Shown one piece after another: positions 19,050 through 27,601 of a stretch of 64,000 bases of DNA; the stretch's first letter is position 1; each line of letters opens with the position of its first letter. The stretch is taken from NCBI GenBank assembly GCA_030149165.1, contig JASBRY010000009.1, positions 992,001 to 1,056,000 on the forward strand, written 5' to 3'. Origin of the DNA: Phycisphaerales bacterium. GTDB lineage: Bacteria > Planctomycetota > Phycisphaerae > Phycisphaerales > UBA1924. Made by a program: the position numbers and the translations under genes. A model generated the notes under the pieces. It saw only the letters and a list, made by a program, of their open reading frames with translations, was not told the DNA's origin and did no database searches.

Positions 19050-19637
19050 TTAGGAGGCTTCTCGCGATTCAATAGTGTTATCTTGATCATCGCTGTCTTC
19101 GTCGAACTCGTCTTCATGGACAAGATCGGAGCCATCGTCGCGTGGTTCATCCTTGAAGGTTCCGGTCTGTAATCCCCAGATGGTGTGGATGATCCGTGTC
19201 ACAAGCATCGCCGCGATGAACGCGAACACAAACGACCAGCTCGCGCGGATATCCGCGTATTTTTGCAATCCCCACATCCCACCCATCGCGACGAGCATGA
19301 ACACCGGAACAAGCGCGACGCGCTCGGCTTGGACTCTTGTTGCTTCACGCGCGAACTTCCGGTACTTGGATCTTTGATCCATCTCGGGATGATGGCCGTG
19401 GGGATTCCAGTGGTTCGCGAACCAGTGGAGTCCGTAGTAGACAACGATGTCCATGAGCGTATCGAGGATGTACGCGATCACGGAGATGAGGAATTTCTTG
19501 TCCTCCCCGATCCATATGGAGATCCAGTGGATTGGGAACTTGGTCAGCGCGATCGAGAGCAATCCTGCGGCGAAGATATTGACATTGATATTGACGACCC
19601 GTTTGCGCTGGTAGATCTTAAAGGCGCGTTTGGGCAT
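19050..19637 (-). CDS. Multi-pass membrane protein of unknown function
   Basis: The 195 aa product starts at the ATG at 19637, which has AGAGGA upstream and lies past the stop of the preceding gene; an upstream in-frame ATG at 19676 would overlap that gene. Hydrophobic segments occur near residues 15-35, 45-70 and 110-165. The tail is strongly acidic (DEFDEDSDDQDN). There is a HWFANHWNPHGHHPE motif between membrane segments. I do not recognise the family. It lies between the polyprenyl synthase and asnB genes on one probable transcript. Confidence 0.7.
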   Translation of the reverse strand: MPKRAFKIYQRKRVVNINVNIFAAGLLSIALTKFPIHWISIWIGEDKKFLISVIAYILDTLMDIVVYYGLHWFANHWNPHGHHPEMDQRSKYRKFAREATRVQAERVALVPVFMLVAMGGMWGLQKYADIRASWSFVFAFIAAMLVTRIIHTIWGLQTGTFKDEPRDDGSDLVHEDEFDEDSDDQDNTIESREAS

Positions 19638-19650
19638 CTGCTCGGTCCTC

Positions 19651-20709
19651 TCAGTGCGTGCGATTGACCACCGCATCAGCGATGAGTTGGAGCATTGGAC
19701 GCCCAGGTCCTTCGGGGATATCGCTCAATCGTGCTTTGGCGCGATCAACATATGTCTGTGCCATCTGCTGTGTTGCTTGGATTGATCCTGTTTCATTGAT
19801 GAGATCGATCAGATCAGCGAGCTGTGACTGGTCGCCTTGAGCTGCAGCACGAATGAGTTCAAGCGACTTGTTGCGAGTTGCACTGGTTGCATTGGAAAGG
19901 TGATGGATGATGGGGTAGGTGAGCTTCCCCTTGTCGAGATCTCGTCCAACTGATTTGCCAACTGTTTCGAGCGTGCCGGTCAGGTCCAGCACATCATCCT
20001 GGATCTGGAACGCGACTCCGAGATCGCAGCCGAAGCCTTTGAGCGCGTGGGTGATCGGATGATCCTGCTGATCGAATCCGAGAGTGCTTAGGGCGCCGAG
20101 CTCGCACGCGGCTCCGATGAGTGCCGCGGTTTTGCGCTCGAGGATCTGGAAGTAGGTTGGTTCGTCAAGCTCGAAGTTGTTGCGGTTGTGGAGTTGGAGG
20201 AGTTCTCCAGTGCACATGACCGCGGATGCTTTACCAACGATGCGGCTCGGGATCGGGGAATCGAGGGATGAGCAGAGCTCGTACGCGCTCGCGATCAGAT
20301 AATCACCAAGGATCACGGAGGTCTCGTTCCCTTTCATCGCGTTGATTGTTTTGCCGCGCCTTCGGATCTCCGCTTCGTCGAGCACATCATCATGGACGAG
20401 GGTCGCCATATGGACCATCTCGCAGACGGCGCCGCAAGTGATGTGGGCATCATCGATGATGGAATCGAGCGAGTCGCTTCGCAGAATAGATTCGAGATCC
20501 GTTCGTGATGCGGCTCCACAGAGCAGGACAAGCATCGGCCGGAGCATCTTGCCCCGATATCGCTCAACATGCTCACACATCTGATCGACAGGAGCCAGAT
20601 CCGAGACGAGTTGAGTTGCGAAGACCTCTTCAACGCGTTCGAAACCCGATGCGACGACTTCTTGCAGACGCTGGAGTTCTTCCGGGATTTCGAGGACGCC
20701 TTGCATCAT
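19651..20709 (-). CDS. Trans-polyprenyl diphosphate synthase (octaprenyl-type)
   Basis: The 352 aa protein has both aspartate-rich motifs of chain-elongating polyprenyl synthases: LVHDDVLDEAEIRRRGK (first DDxxD) and GVAFQIQDDVLDLTG (second), plus GKSVGRDLDKGKLTYP. It condenses IPP onto an allylic diphosphate to give the side chain of a respiratory quinone. The exact chain length cannot be read from the sequence. The start is either of two adjacent ATGs (20709/20706). It is 30 bases downstream of a methyltransferase gene; quinone synthesis would suit the pair, but the methyltransferase is not a recognised UbiE. Confidence 0.92.
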   Translation of the reverse strand: MMQGVLEIPEELQRLQEVVASGFERVEEVFATQLVSDLAPVDQMCEHVERYRGKMLRPMLVLLCGAASRTDLESILRSDSLDSIIDDAHITCGAVCEMVHMATLVHDDVLDEAEIRRRGKTINAMKGNETSVILGDYLIASAYELCSSLDSPIPSRIVGKASAVMCTGELLQLHNRNNFELDEPTYFQILERKTAALIGAACELGALSTLGFDQQDHPITHALKGFGCDLGVAFQIQDDVLDLTGTLETVGKSVGRDLDKGKLTYPIIHHLSNATSATRNKSLELIRAAAQGDQSQLADLIDLINETGSIQATQQMAQTYVDRAKARLSDIPEGPGRPMLQLIADAVVNRTH

Positions 20710-20739
20710 TGGATTCTAGTGAAAACGCTCTGTGCTTGC

Positions 20740-21633
20740 TCAGTCGTACGCGACTATGTATGAGATGAACGCAGGATCGGCTTCCCCTTCGAGGGTTGGT
20801 TCGTACTCGCCGTTCCCTTCGCCGTCTTCGTCCTCGCCTTCCCAGTAGACGACAACATTTGCAAATCCGGCTTCAGAAAGCAGCTCGCGTAGCTCGACCA
20901 TGGTCCAGAGGCGCCAGTTATAGGTAAAGGCGTTCTTGATCTTGGTCTTGTCGGGGAACTTGAAGTGGATGTGGCACTGCATGTCGCCGGTGATCGGGTT
21001 GTACGACGCTTGTTCCCAGACATAGGTGAAACGCTTCCCAGGACCCTCGTCGATGTCCTTGGACTCCTTCGTCTCCGTCATCGTTTCTGATCCGCCGTAG
21101 TGATCCAGGAAGAAGATGCCGTCCTTCCCGAGTGACTCGCGGACAGTCTGGAAGTAGTGGCGGAGTTCGTCGCGTGTTTTGAAAAGCCAGTAGGAGAAGT
21201 TCATCGCGAGCACACAATCGACTCCGACGGCATCTTCTGGTTCGAGGACATTGCGATTGAGCAGATGAACGCGTGAACGCTGGTCGTCAGTCAGTCCCGC
21301 GAGGTGGTGTTCAGCGCCCCAATCGAGTGTGGGTTGGTCGATATCCAGACCGATCGCGGTGTTGTCGTCTCGGCGTTTGATCCATTCGGTTGAGGTGTTT
21401 CCCGTGCCGCAGAAATCTTCGCGCAGGGACTTCGCTTTGCGGCCGCGAATCTTCTCGAACTCTTCATCAACGAAGTCGATCTCCGCTTCGACATTCTGAA
21501 CAGAGAGTTGATACAACTCGTGCTTGCTCACTGTCGATGCGGACCACGCGCCGGATTGCTCCGCTTTCTTCGCGGCTTTCTGATCCAGTTTGGCTTTCCG
21601 GCCCGATTTTCGCTCTTTGGTTTCCACGCTCAT
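20740..21633 (-). CDS. Class I SAM-dependent methyltransferase
   Basis: The 297 aa product starts at the ATG at 21633, which has GAGGG 5 bases upstream; a longer frame from 21750 lacks this. After a Lys-rich start, the SAM-binding fold is visible: LREDFCGTGNTSTEWI (motif I, around residue 70-85), the acidic AIGLDIDQPTLDW, and VDCVLAMNFSYWLF (motif post-II). The substrate is unknown. It heads the minus-strand group methyltransferase - polyprenyl synthase - membrane protein - asnB. Confidence 0.85.
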   Translation of the reverse strand: MSVETKERKSGRKAKLDQKAAKKAEQSGAWSASTVSKHELYQLSVQNVEAEIDFVDEEFEKIRGRKAKSLREDFCGTGNTSTEWIKRRDDNTAIGLDIDQPTLDWGAEHHLAGLTDDQRSRVHLLNRNVLEPEDAVGVDCVLAMNFSYWLFKTRDELRHYFQTVRESLGKDGIFFLDHYGGSETMTETKESKDIDEGPGKRFTYVWEQASYNPITGDMQCHIHFKFPDKTKIKNAFTYNWRLWTMVELRELLSEAGFANVVVYWEGEDEDGEGNGEYEPTLEGEADPAFISYIVAYD

Positions 21634-21819
21634 CCGAACCCTCGCTCGTGTAGGTCGTACCACTGCTTTGGTCCGAGAATCGGACCTGTATGGATCGTAG
21701 TGATCGATGCCGGGATTGTCTCGGTCAAGGGGTGATTCTCCGCGAATCAACAGGCGGCTATCCCGATTCAGTGGGTCTACACTGCCAGTCCAAACTGTTC
21801 AAACGAAGGGAACACTGGA

Positions 21820-23163
21820 ATGCATCTGACCATGGTTGGTACCGGATATGTGGGACTCGTCACAGGCGTCTGCTTTGCCAATACGGGCAACGATGTCACC
21901 TGTCTTGATGTGGACCCAGAGAAGATCGAGAAGCTCGAGAAGGACATCTGTCCCATCTACGAGCCCGGCTTGACCGACCTGATGATCAAGAACCGTCAAT
22001 CTGGTCGTCTGACCTACACACTGGATAAGAAGGCCGCGTACCAGTCCGCGGACATGATCTTCATCTGCGTCGGAACCCCATCGGATGACAAGGGGCACAC
22101 TGATATGTCCTATATCGATGGAGCGGCGGAAGACATCGGTCACGCCATCAAGGAACTGGGGCCGGACCAGAAACCCAAGGTTGTCGTCGTGAAATCCACG
22201 GTGCCTGTTGGGACAACATTCCGTGTCCGCGATCGTATCAAGTCGATCGTCGGCGACATCCCGTTCCATGTCGCGGATAACCCTGAGTTCCTCAAAGAAG
22301 GCGACGCGGTCAACGACTTCAACAAACCCGATCGAGTGGTTGTGGGTGTCGAGTCGGATGAGGTGGGGGAGATGTTCCGTGATCTCTACGACCCGTTCGT
22401 CCGCAACGGACATCCGATCTTCGTGATGGATGTACTCAGCGCCGAGATGGTTAAATACGCTTCCAACAACTTCCTCGCGACCAAGATCTCATTCATCAAC
22501 GAGATGGCGAACCTCTGCGAGGCGTACGGCGCCAACATCAACCGAGTCCGCGAGGGTATGTGCTCCGATACGCGTATCGGACACCAGTTCCTCTATCCAG
22601 GACTTGGTTACGGCGGCTCATGCTTCCCCAAGGACACACTCGCGTGCATCATGATGGGGGATCAGTCTGGGGTGACCATGCAGGTCTCTAACGCGGTCCA
22701 CGGCACCAACGAGCGTCAGCGTAACCTCTTCTTCAACAAGATCATCAAACACTTCGGTGGAGAGATGGGGCTCAACGGCAAGAAGATCGCGTTCTGGGGT
22801 CTCGCGTTCAAACCTCGCACAGATGACATCCGCAAGGCTCCGGCGCTCACACTCGTCCGCAAAGCTTTGGGCTACGGCGTGACCTGCACAGGATTCGATC
22901 CAGTCGCGGCGGACAATGTTCGCAAGGAAATGGGTGACACCATCGAGATCCACGACGACATGTACGACTGTGCACGCGATTGTGATGCTCTGGTGATCTC
23001 GACGGATTGGCCTGAGTTCAAGAGTCCCGACTTCGAGCGACTCGCAGGGGTCATGAAGGGCAAGGTCATCTTTGATGGTCGCAACCTGTACCGCCGTCAG
23101 CACCTCGGAGAGATGGGATTCCACTACTACTCAGTGGGCCGTCTCCCTGTCACACCGGCGTGA
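21820..23163 (+). CDS. ugd: UDP-glucose/GDP-mannose dehydrogenase family, probably UDP-glucose 6-dehydrogenase
   Basis: The 447 aa protein begins with a Rossmann motif (MVGTGYVGLVTGVCFA) and has the catalytic Cys in YPGLGYGGSCFPKDT (about residue 267). The C-terminal UDP-binding domain includes IAFWGLAFKPRTDDIRKAPA. It oxidises UDP-glucose to UDP-glucuronate with two NAD+, supplying uronic acids for surface polysaccharides. It is a single-gene unit ending at a strong bidirectional terminator. GDP-mannose dehydrogenase is the main alternative substrate class. Confidence 0.94.
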   Translation: MHLTMVGTGYVGLVTGVCFANTGNDVTCLDVDPEKIEKLEKDICPIYEPGLTDLMIKNRQSGRLTYTLDKKAAYQSADMIFICVGTPSDDKGHTDMSYIDGAAEDIGHAIKELGPDQKPKVVVVKSTVPVGTTFRVRDRIKSIVGDIPFHVADNPEFLKEGDAVNDFNKPDRVVVGVESDEVGEMFRDLYDPFVRNGHPIFVMDVLSAEMVKYASNNFLATKISFINEMANLCEAYGANINRVREGMCSDTRIGHQFLYPGLGYGGSCFPKDTLACIMMGDQSGVTMQVSNAVHGTNERQRNLFFNKIIKHFGGEMGLNGKKIAFWGLAFKPRTDDIRKAPALTLVRKALGYGVTCTGFDPVAADNVRKEMGDTIEIHDDMYDCARDCDALVISTDWPEFKSPDFERLAGVMKGKVIFDGRNLYRRQHLGEMGFHYYSVGRLPVTPA

Positions 23164-23185
23164 TCTGAATGCATTACGAAATGAA

Positions 23186-23213
23186 AAGGGGTGATCCGTT
23201 TGGATCACCCCTT
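23186..23213. terminator. Bidirectional terminator between ugd and the PEP-CTERM-like gene
   Basis: AAGGGGTGATCC and GGATCACCCCTT form a 12-bp perfect stem around loop GTTT, flanked by A/T runs on both sides (ATGAAAA before, ATTTATTG after). It sits between convergent genes and can serve both. Confidence 0.9.
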
Positions 23214-23235
23214 ATTTATTGATATTGATGTCGGC

Positions 23236-23901
23236 TTAGCGACGGCGACGCGTTGCGATCAAGCCACCCAAGCCGAGCAGTGCGGCGCTCGAAGGGGTTG
23301 GGGTGATCGTGACATTGTCGAGGTCAAAGTCGACGAGCAATGGGGTGGAGAGCCCGTCTGGACGGAAGGAGGAGACTTGGACATTCCCGATCTGGGTCAT
23401 GACCGCGTTGAAGAGTTCTGGGGTTGGCGGACCTTCGAGTGTCATCAGCGGATTGCCGAAGAACAGGCTAAAGCTGAGATGGACCCACTCGCCGCTCGCG
23501 ACGAGACCGCCTGTCTGGACCGCGAGACCTGGGGTGTTCGCGGAGCTTGCAAGACGGAGCGCGATGTCCAGATCGACTCCAGCGTTGTGACGGAAGTCGA
23601 ACTCGACGGTGGTGATGCCGCTGGTCAGGTAGTTCCCAACGAATGCATCACCTGATGCGTCGAAATCGTCGTGGCCGCGCAGGAGGGTGAGCCCGAAAGG
23701 TCCCGCGGTGTTGAGATCAACATTGGTGGTGATGTACGACGAGCCGTCCAGAGCGCCGTTGCTGACCCAAGTGGTCGGCGAGAATGAACCACTGAGCCAG
23801 TTGCTGGTGTCAGTGTCAAATGATTCTGTGAATGGGACAACAGATCCCGATGCGAGTGTTGCGGCTCCGGTGAGTGCAATGAGTGAAGGTACGAATTTCA
23901 T
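23236..23901 (-). CDS. Exported protein with PEP-CTERM-like sorting tail
   Basis: The 221 aa product starts at the ATG at 23901, which has GAGGAGA just upstream; a longer frame reaching 24222 runs into the neighbouring gene. A signal peptide (MKFVPSLIALTGAATLASG) is followed by a beta-rich, jellyroll-like domain (FTESFDTDTSNWLSG onward) and a C-terminal TPTPSSAALLGLGGLIATRRRR-type tail: Pro-rich motif, membrane helix and Arg run (quoted in part), as in PEP-CTERM proteins processed by exosortase. It follows the dockerin-type gene 23948-25003 by 46 bases and may share its transcript. The ligand or partner is unknown. Confidence 0.82.
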   Translation of the reverse strand: MKFVPSLIALTGAATLASGSVVPFTESFDTDTSNWLSGSFSPTTWVSNGALDGSSYITTNVDLNTAGPFGLTLLRGHDDFDASGDAFVGNYLTSGITTVEFDFRHNAGVDLDIALRLASSANTPGLAVQTGGLVASGEWVHLSFSLFFGNPLMTLEGPPTPELFNAVMTQIGNVQVSSFRPDGLSTPLLVDFDLDNVTITPTPSSAALLGLGGLIATRRRR

Positions 23902-23947
23902 GCTTTCTCCTCTGTGCTGGGGGCTTCCCTGCGTGGTGTAATCTGAT

Positions 23948-25003
23948 TCAGTTGGATGAGTACTCGGAAAGGAATCCCGAGACATCCAGGAAGTTGAATG
24001 AACAATCGCCGTTGATATCCGCGGCGGGGTTGGTGCTCCCGAAGTCGGACAAGAAGTCCGAGACATCGAGGAAGTTGCGTGATCCATCGCCGTTGTAGTC
24101 CCCGGCAGAGCCGATACGGACCTCAACAGAGAGTTTGGCTGCGTAGTCGAAGATGATCGCGATCGGGTTCTCTCGTGCATACCAGATCGGGTAGACGACG
24201 CCGCCTCCGCCTCCTGGATCACCGGTTGCTGCTTGGAGTGAGCTCACTGAGAAACGAAGCTGGCCGAGATCGAGCATCTTCCCCAGTTCCATGTGCTCTC
24301 CGAGCTGACACGGCGTGAATGTAAAGGTAAATGTGGTGTCGGCGGGAACAGATTCGCCAGGATTGACCGCATCGGTTTGACCGATCGCGAGCGGGACGGC
24401 TTCGAACTGTTCTTTGAGGTTGTTGGAGATGTCGGTCGGGACACCTGCGTTATCGAAGATCGCCGCGAAGGCGCTACGCATCCCTTGAGCGGGTGGAACA
24501 TCGGGAGTGAACCCAAATGGAGTGGTCTCGATGTAAGTTGTTTGGTCGAGTCCATCGCGATAGCCCGTGAGCCAGAGATTGATTGGTCGGCCTGGATCGG
24601 TATCCAGCGGGCTCCCGAGCTCGCCATAGGTCTCGTAGGAGTCGTAGGTGGGGTCGTAGATGAAGTCATTGTCGTTAGACATGGTCATTGACACGGTGAT
24701 GCTGAGCACGCGGTACGCATCAGCACCCAATCCAGGGGGGATATCCGCAGCGGTGTCGAATCCGAGCAAGACCTGTGCGTCGTGGTCATCGAATCCGAGC
24801 TGTTCGATGGCGCCGTATGAAGGCATCTCGATGCGTGTGCCGGGAGAGCCGTTGAAGGGGTAGTTCCAACGATCAAGCGTTGGGGAGGAGTAATCCGCCT
24901 CGATGACTTGCGCGCCGCTGATGGAAGAGAGGAGCGATCCAGCGAGAATTGAGCATGTTGGGATCAGTCTGGTCTGTGAAATGTTCATGTTGTGAATATC
25001 CAT
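23948..25003 (-). CDS. Exported protein with C-terminal dockerin-like repeats lacking the terminal Gly-Cys
   Basis: The product is about 351 aa; the ATG at 25003 or the one at 24988 starts it (neither has a strong ribosome site, but both give the signal peptide ending SSISGAQV). The beta-rich body has no recognised domain. The last ~50 residues are two repeats (DYNGDGSRNFLDVSDF and DINGDCSFNFLDVSGF) matching the dockerin-like module of the other four proteins, but the end is EYSSN rather than GCP, and a Cys sits inside the second Ca-loop. Two Fur-box-like palindromes lie in the divergent promoter region shared with the pseudopilin gene at 25221. Confidence 0.8.
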   Translation of the reverse strand: MDIHNMNISQTRLIPTCSILAGSLLSSISGAQVIEADYSSPTLDRWNYPFNGSPGTRIEMPSYGAIEQLGFDDHDAQVLLGFDTAADIPPGLGADAYRVLSITVSMTMSNDNDFIYDPTYDSYETYGELGSPLDTDPGRPINLWLTGYRDGLDQTTYIETTPFGFTPDVPPAQGMRSAFAAIFDNAGVPTDISNNLKEQFEAVPLAIGQTDAVNPGESVPADTTFTFTFTPCQLGEHMELGKMLDLGQLRFSVSSLQAATGDPGGGGGVVYPIWYARENPIAIIFDYAAKLSVEVRIGSAGDYNGDGSRNFLDVSDFLSDFGSTNPAADINGDCSFNFLDVSGFLSEYSSN

Positions 25004-25105
25004 TGCGTGTGATGCGCCACATTTGCGCGATAGAGGATAGTATTGTGTGTTTATTCTGCTGACCCGCAACAGGTGCTTGTCAGGCAGGATTTTGGATCGA
25101 ATAAT

Positions 25106-25120
25106 TGAGAATCGTTCTCA
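25106..25120. promoter_or_regulatory. Fur-box-like palindrome
   Basis: TGAGAATCGTTCTCA (within AATTGAGAATCGTTCTCAG) matches the classical Fur 7-1-7 arrangement TGAxAAT-n-ATTxTCA at nearly every position. It lies 103 bases upstream of the minus-strand dockerin-type gene and about 100 upstream of the plus-strand pseudopilin, so it could control both. Iron control is inference. Confidence 0.5.
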
Positions 25121-25144
25121 GACCCGTCCTATAGTACGGCTCTA

Positions 25145-25163
25145 ATTGAGAAGAAGTCTCAAT
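25145..25163. promoter_or_regulatory. Second Fur-box-like palindrome
   Basis: ATTGAGA-AGAAG-TCTCAAT is a perfect 7-5-7 inverted repeat sharing its TTGAGA half-site with the palindrome 25 bases upstream. It lies 58 bases before the pseudopilin ATG, where a repressor would block transcription. Confidence 0.48.
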
Positions 25164-25220
25164 AGCGGAAGAAAATAAACCACCACTGAACCGTACTGGT
25201 CATTCGCCGATAACACCACC

Positions 25221-26141
25221 ATGTTGAAGAACTCACGCTCAACTCAAATTCCTTACGCATTCACTCTTATTGAGTTGCTTGTCGTTATCGCGATCATCGC
25301 GACGATGATTGGGATCTTGCTTCCAGCTCTTGGGAGTGCACGCGCGAGTGCTCGTGCCGTGCGCGAACAAGCGGGGATGTCGCAGTTGCTCACGGCGTAT
25401 CAGATGTACGCCGACGATCATCGCGGGAAGCTCATGATCGGATTTTTGTCCGACGATCATTGGGATCAGATGGTCGAGGACAACGCTGTTCCAAGAGACT
25501 TTAGTGGTCGGCCGGTTGGGAAAATAATTGGTCAGCGGTTCCCATTCAGGTTTATCTCGTATTTGGACTACCAGTTTGACGGTTTTTACATGGATAAAAA
25601 TGTAACCGAAGCGCTGGCAGAAGCTGTCGACTCAAACTCCGCCAATATGAACGATGCGTCACTCACTTACATCGCGTCACTCTACCCATCCTTCGGTCTC
25701 AACTCCTACTTTGTTGGAGGGGGGGCCAATGGCGACAGCATACCTTGGTCGGATGCCGGTCGTCGCGTCTTTGGGAAGATGCATGTGGACAAACTCCATC
25801 AGGTGCGTCGTCCGAGTTATCTGATGAGCTTCTCGAGCGCCCGCTCGATTGCAGAACCCTCATTGCTCCCTGGGTATGGGACAGTCGAGGGGTACTTCAT
25901 CGTCAAGCCGCCGCATCTGTACTCGACCTCTGGTCGTCAGTGGGATGATGCGTACTCCGCGAATACCGAGACTCCGGAATCCAACTCCGGAGGTGTCTCG
26001 CTGCGTCACAAGGACAAAGGCATCGCAGGGATGCTCGATGGGCACGCGGAGCAGTGGGACTGGGACGAGTACAACGACATGCAGCACTGGTCCAACAACG
26101 CGACGAGCCGGGACTGGGAAGTCCAGGCGCGTCTGCCGTGA
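25221..26141 (+). CDS. Type II secretion/type IV pilin-like pseudopilin
   Basis: The 306 aa product has a 13-residue leader and prepilin segment ([19 protein letters not shown]), then a periplasmic domain ending GIAGMLDGHAEQWDWDEY, the DG-containing C-terminus of H-X9-DG-type pseudopilins. It resembles the pseudopilin at 1002-1925 in its N-terminal third (LLP.LGSARASA). It is divergent from the dockerin-type gene 23948-25003 across a 217-base region with two Fur-like palindromes. No ribosome site of note precedes the ATG. It is followed at 45 bases by tyrS. Confidence 0.87.
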   Translation: MLKNSRSTQIPYAFTLIELLVVIAIIATMIGILLPALGSARASARAVREQAGMSQLLTAYQMYADDHRGKLMIGFLSDDHWDQMVEDNAVPRDFSGRPVGKIIGQRFPFRFISYLDYQFDGFYMDKNVTEALAEAVDSNSANMNDASLTYIASLYPSFGLNSYFVGGGANGDSIPWSDAGRRVFGKMHVDKLHQVRRPSYLMSFSSARSIAEPSLLPGYGTVEGYFIVKPPHLYSTSGRQWDDAYSANTETPESNSGGVSLRHKDKGIAGMLDGHAEQWDWDEYNDMQHWSNNATSRDWEVQARLP

Positions 26142-26186
26142 CCGATCATCCAAGACCTGTGAGCGGATTGAACCTACGCTCATGGC

Positions 26187-27569
26187 ATGAGTGAACGGAT
26201 AGATCTAATCAACGAACTCCAGTGGCGCGGTCTGCTCAAGGACTGCACAGATGAGAAGGGTCTGCGCGAGCATCTCGCGGATCCAGAGAACGCTCCACGC
26301 AAGATCTATGCGGGATTCGATCCAACGGCGGATTCGCTCACGATCGGGAATCTGGTTCCCATCATGCTGCTGGCGCATGTCCAGCGTGCGGGACACACAC
26401 CGATTGTTGTGATGGGTGGGGGCACGGGATTGATCGGTGATCCGTCGGGCAAGTCCGCGGAGCGACAACTCAACACGCCGGAAACGATCGAGGGATTCAT
26501 CAACAAGCAGCGTCCGATCTACTCCTCCGTGCTGGGAGAAGAAGGCAAGGACTTCGAGCTCAAGAACAACTACGACTGGTTGTCGGGGATCAGCTACATC
26601 GAAGCGCTCCGCGACATCGGGAAGCACTTCAGCGTCAACATGATGATGCAGAAGGAGTCCGTCAAGGAACGGCTCAACAATCGCGAACAGGGGATCAGCT
26701 ACACCGAGTTCTCCTACATGATTCTGCAGGCGTACGACTTCGCGTACCTCTACGAGAACGAAGGCGTGACAGTGCAGTTCGGGGGGAGCGATCAGTATGG
26801 GAACATTGTTGCTGGATCAGATCTGATTCGTCGATACATTGAAGACAAAGCCGAGGCTGCTGAATTGAAACGGCTAGGTGTGTCATCAGCAAAAGAAGCT
26901 ATTGAACAAGGTAAAGAGTTCAGCTTCGGATATTACGAAGAATGGTTTGGTCTTACCGCCCCCCTCGTCCAGAAAGCCGACGGCGGGAAGTTTGGCAAGA
27001 CGGAGAAAGGCGCGATCTGGTTGACTGCGGCTCGGACTTCGCCGTATGCGTACTACCAGTTCTGGCTCAACGCGACGGATGAGGATGCTCGCAACTGGAT
27101 CAAGGTGTTTACCTTCCTCGATCAAGCAACCATCGACTCACTCATCGCGCGGCACGATGAGAATCCAGGGATGCGCGAACTGCAGCGCACGCTCGCCCGT
27201 GAGGCAACCAAGATCCTGCACGGCAAGGACGCGATGGAGAACGCGGAAGCCGCGGGCAAGGCGTTGTTCAGCGGCGAGATCGGTTCGCTCGATGAGCAGA
27301 CGCTCAGCGAGGTCTTCGCGAGTATCACGACGACGGAGCACAACAAGGCGGATCTTGCTGGGGGTCTGGACATGGTCGAGCTCCTCAAGTCCACGAAGCT
27401 CGCGTCATCGAATCGCGAGGCGCGTGATTTCTTGAACGAGGGGTCCGTCTCGATCAACGGCGAGAAGATCTCAATGGATACGGTCGTCGATGAATCCGCT
27501 CTCCTGCACGGCTCGTTCATCGCGATCCGGCGCGGCAAGAAAAAATGGCACATGACCAAATGGTCATGA
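26187..27569 (+). CDS. tyrS: Tyrosyl-tRNA synthetase
   Basis: The 460 aa class Ic synthetase charges tRNA-Tyr. The Rossmann core contains YAGFDPTADSLTIGNLVP, where the class I HIGH signature is T52-I-G-N55 instead of H-x-G-H, and the second signature KFGKT (KMSKS equivalent). A C-terminal S4 RNA-binding domain (SSNREARDFLNEGSVSINGE) completes the TyrS layout. A stretch at ~26800-26958 (tyrosine/tRNA-binding region) is much lower in GC than the rest of the gene; the frame is intact. The only TyrRS in the window; it follows the pseudopilin gene. Confidence 0.95.
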   Translation: MSERIDLINELQWRGLLKDCTDEKGLREHLADPENAPRKIYAGFDPTADSLTIGNLVPIMLLAHVQRAGHTPIVVMGGGTGLIGDPSGKSAERQLNTPETIEGFINKQRPIYSSVLGEEGKDFELKNNYDWLSGISYIEALRDIGKHFSVNMMMQKESVKERLNNREQGISYTEFSYMILQAYDFAYLYENEGVTVQFGGSDQYGNIVAGSDLIRRYIEDKAEAAELKRLGVSSAKEAIEQGKEFSFGYYEEWFGLTAPLVQKADGGKFGKTEKGAIWLTAARTSPYAYYQFWLNATDEDARNWIKVFTFLDQATIDSLIARHDENPGMRELQRTLAREATKILHGKDAMENAEAAGKALFSGEIGSLDEQTLSEVFASITTTEHNKADLAGGLDMVELLKSTKLASSNREARDFLNEGSVSINGEKISMDTVVDESALLHGSFIAIRRGKKKWHMTKWS

Positions 27570-27601
27570 GCCATGCGTGAATGCGTGTTCGTGGTTGTTC
27601 T

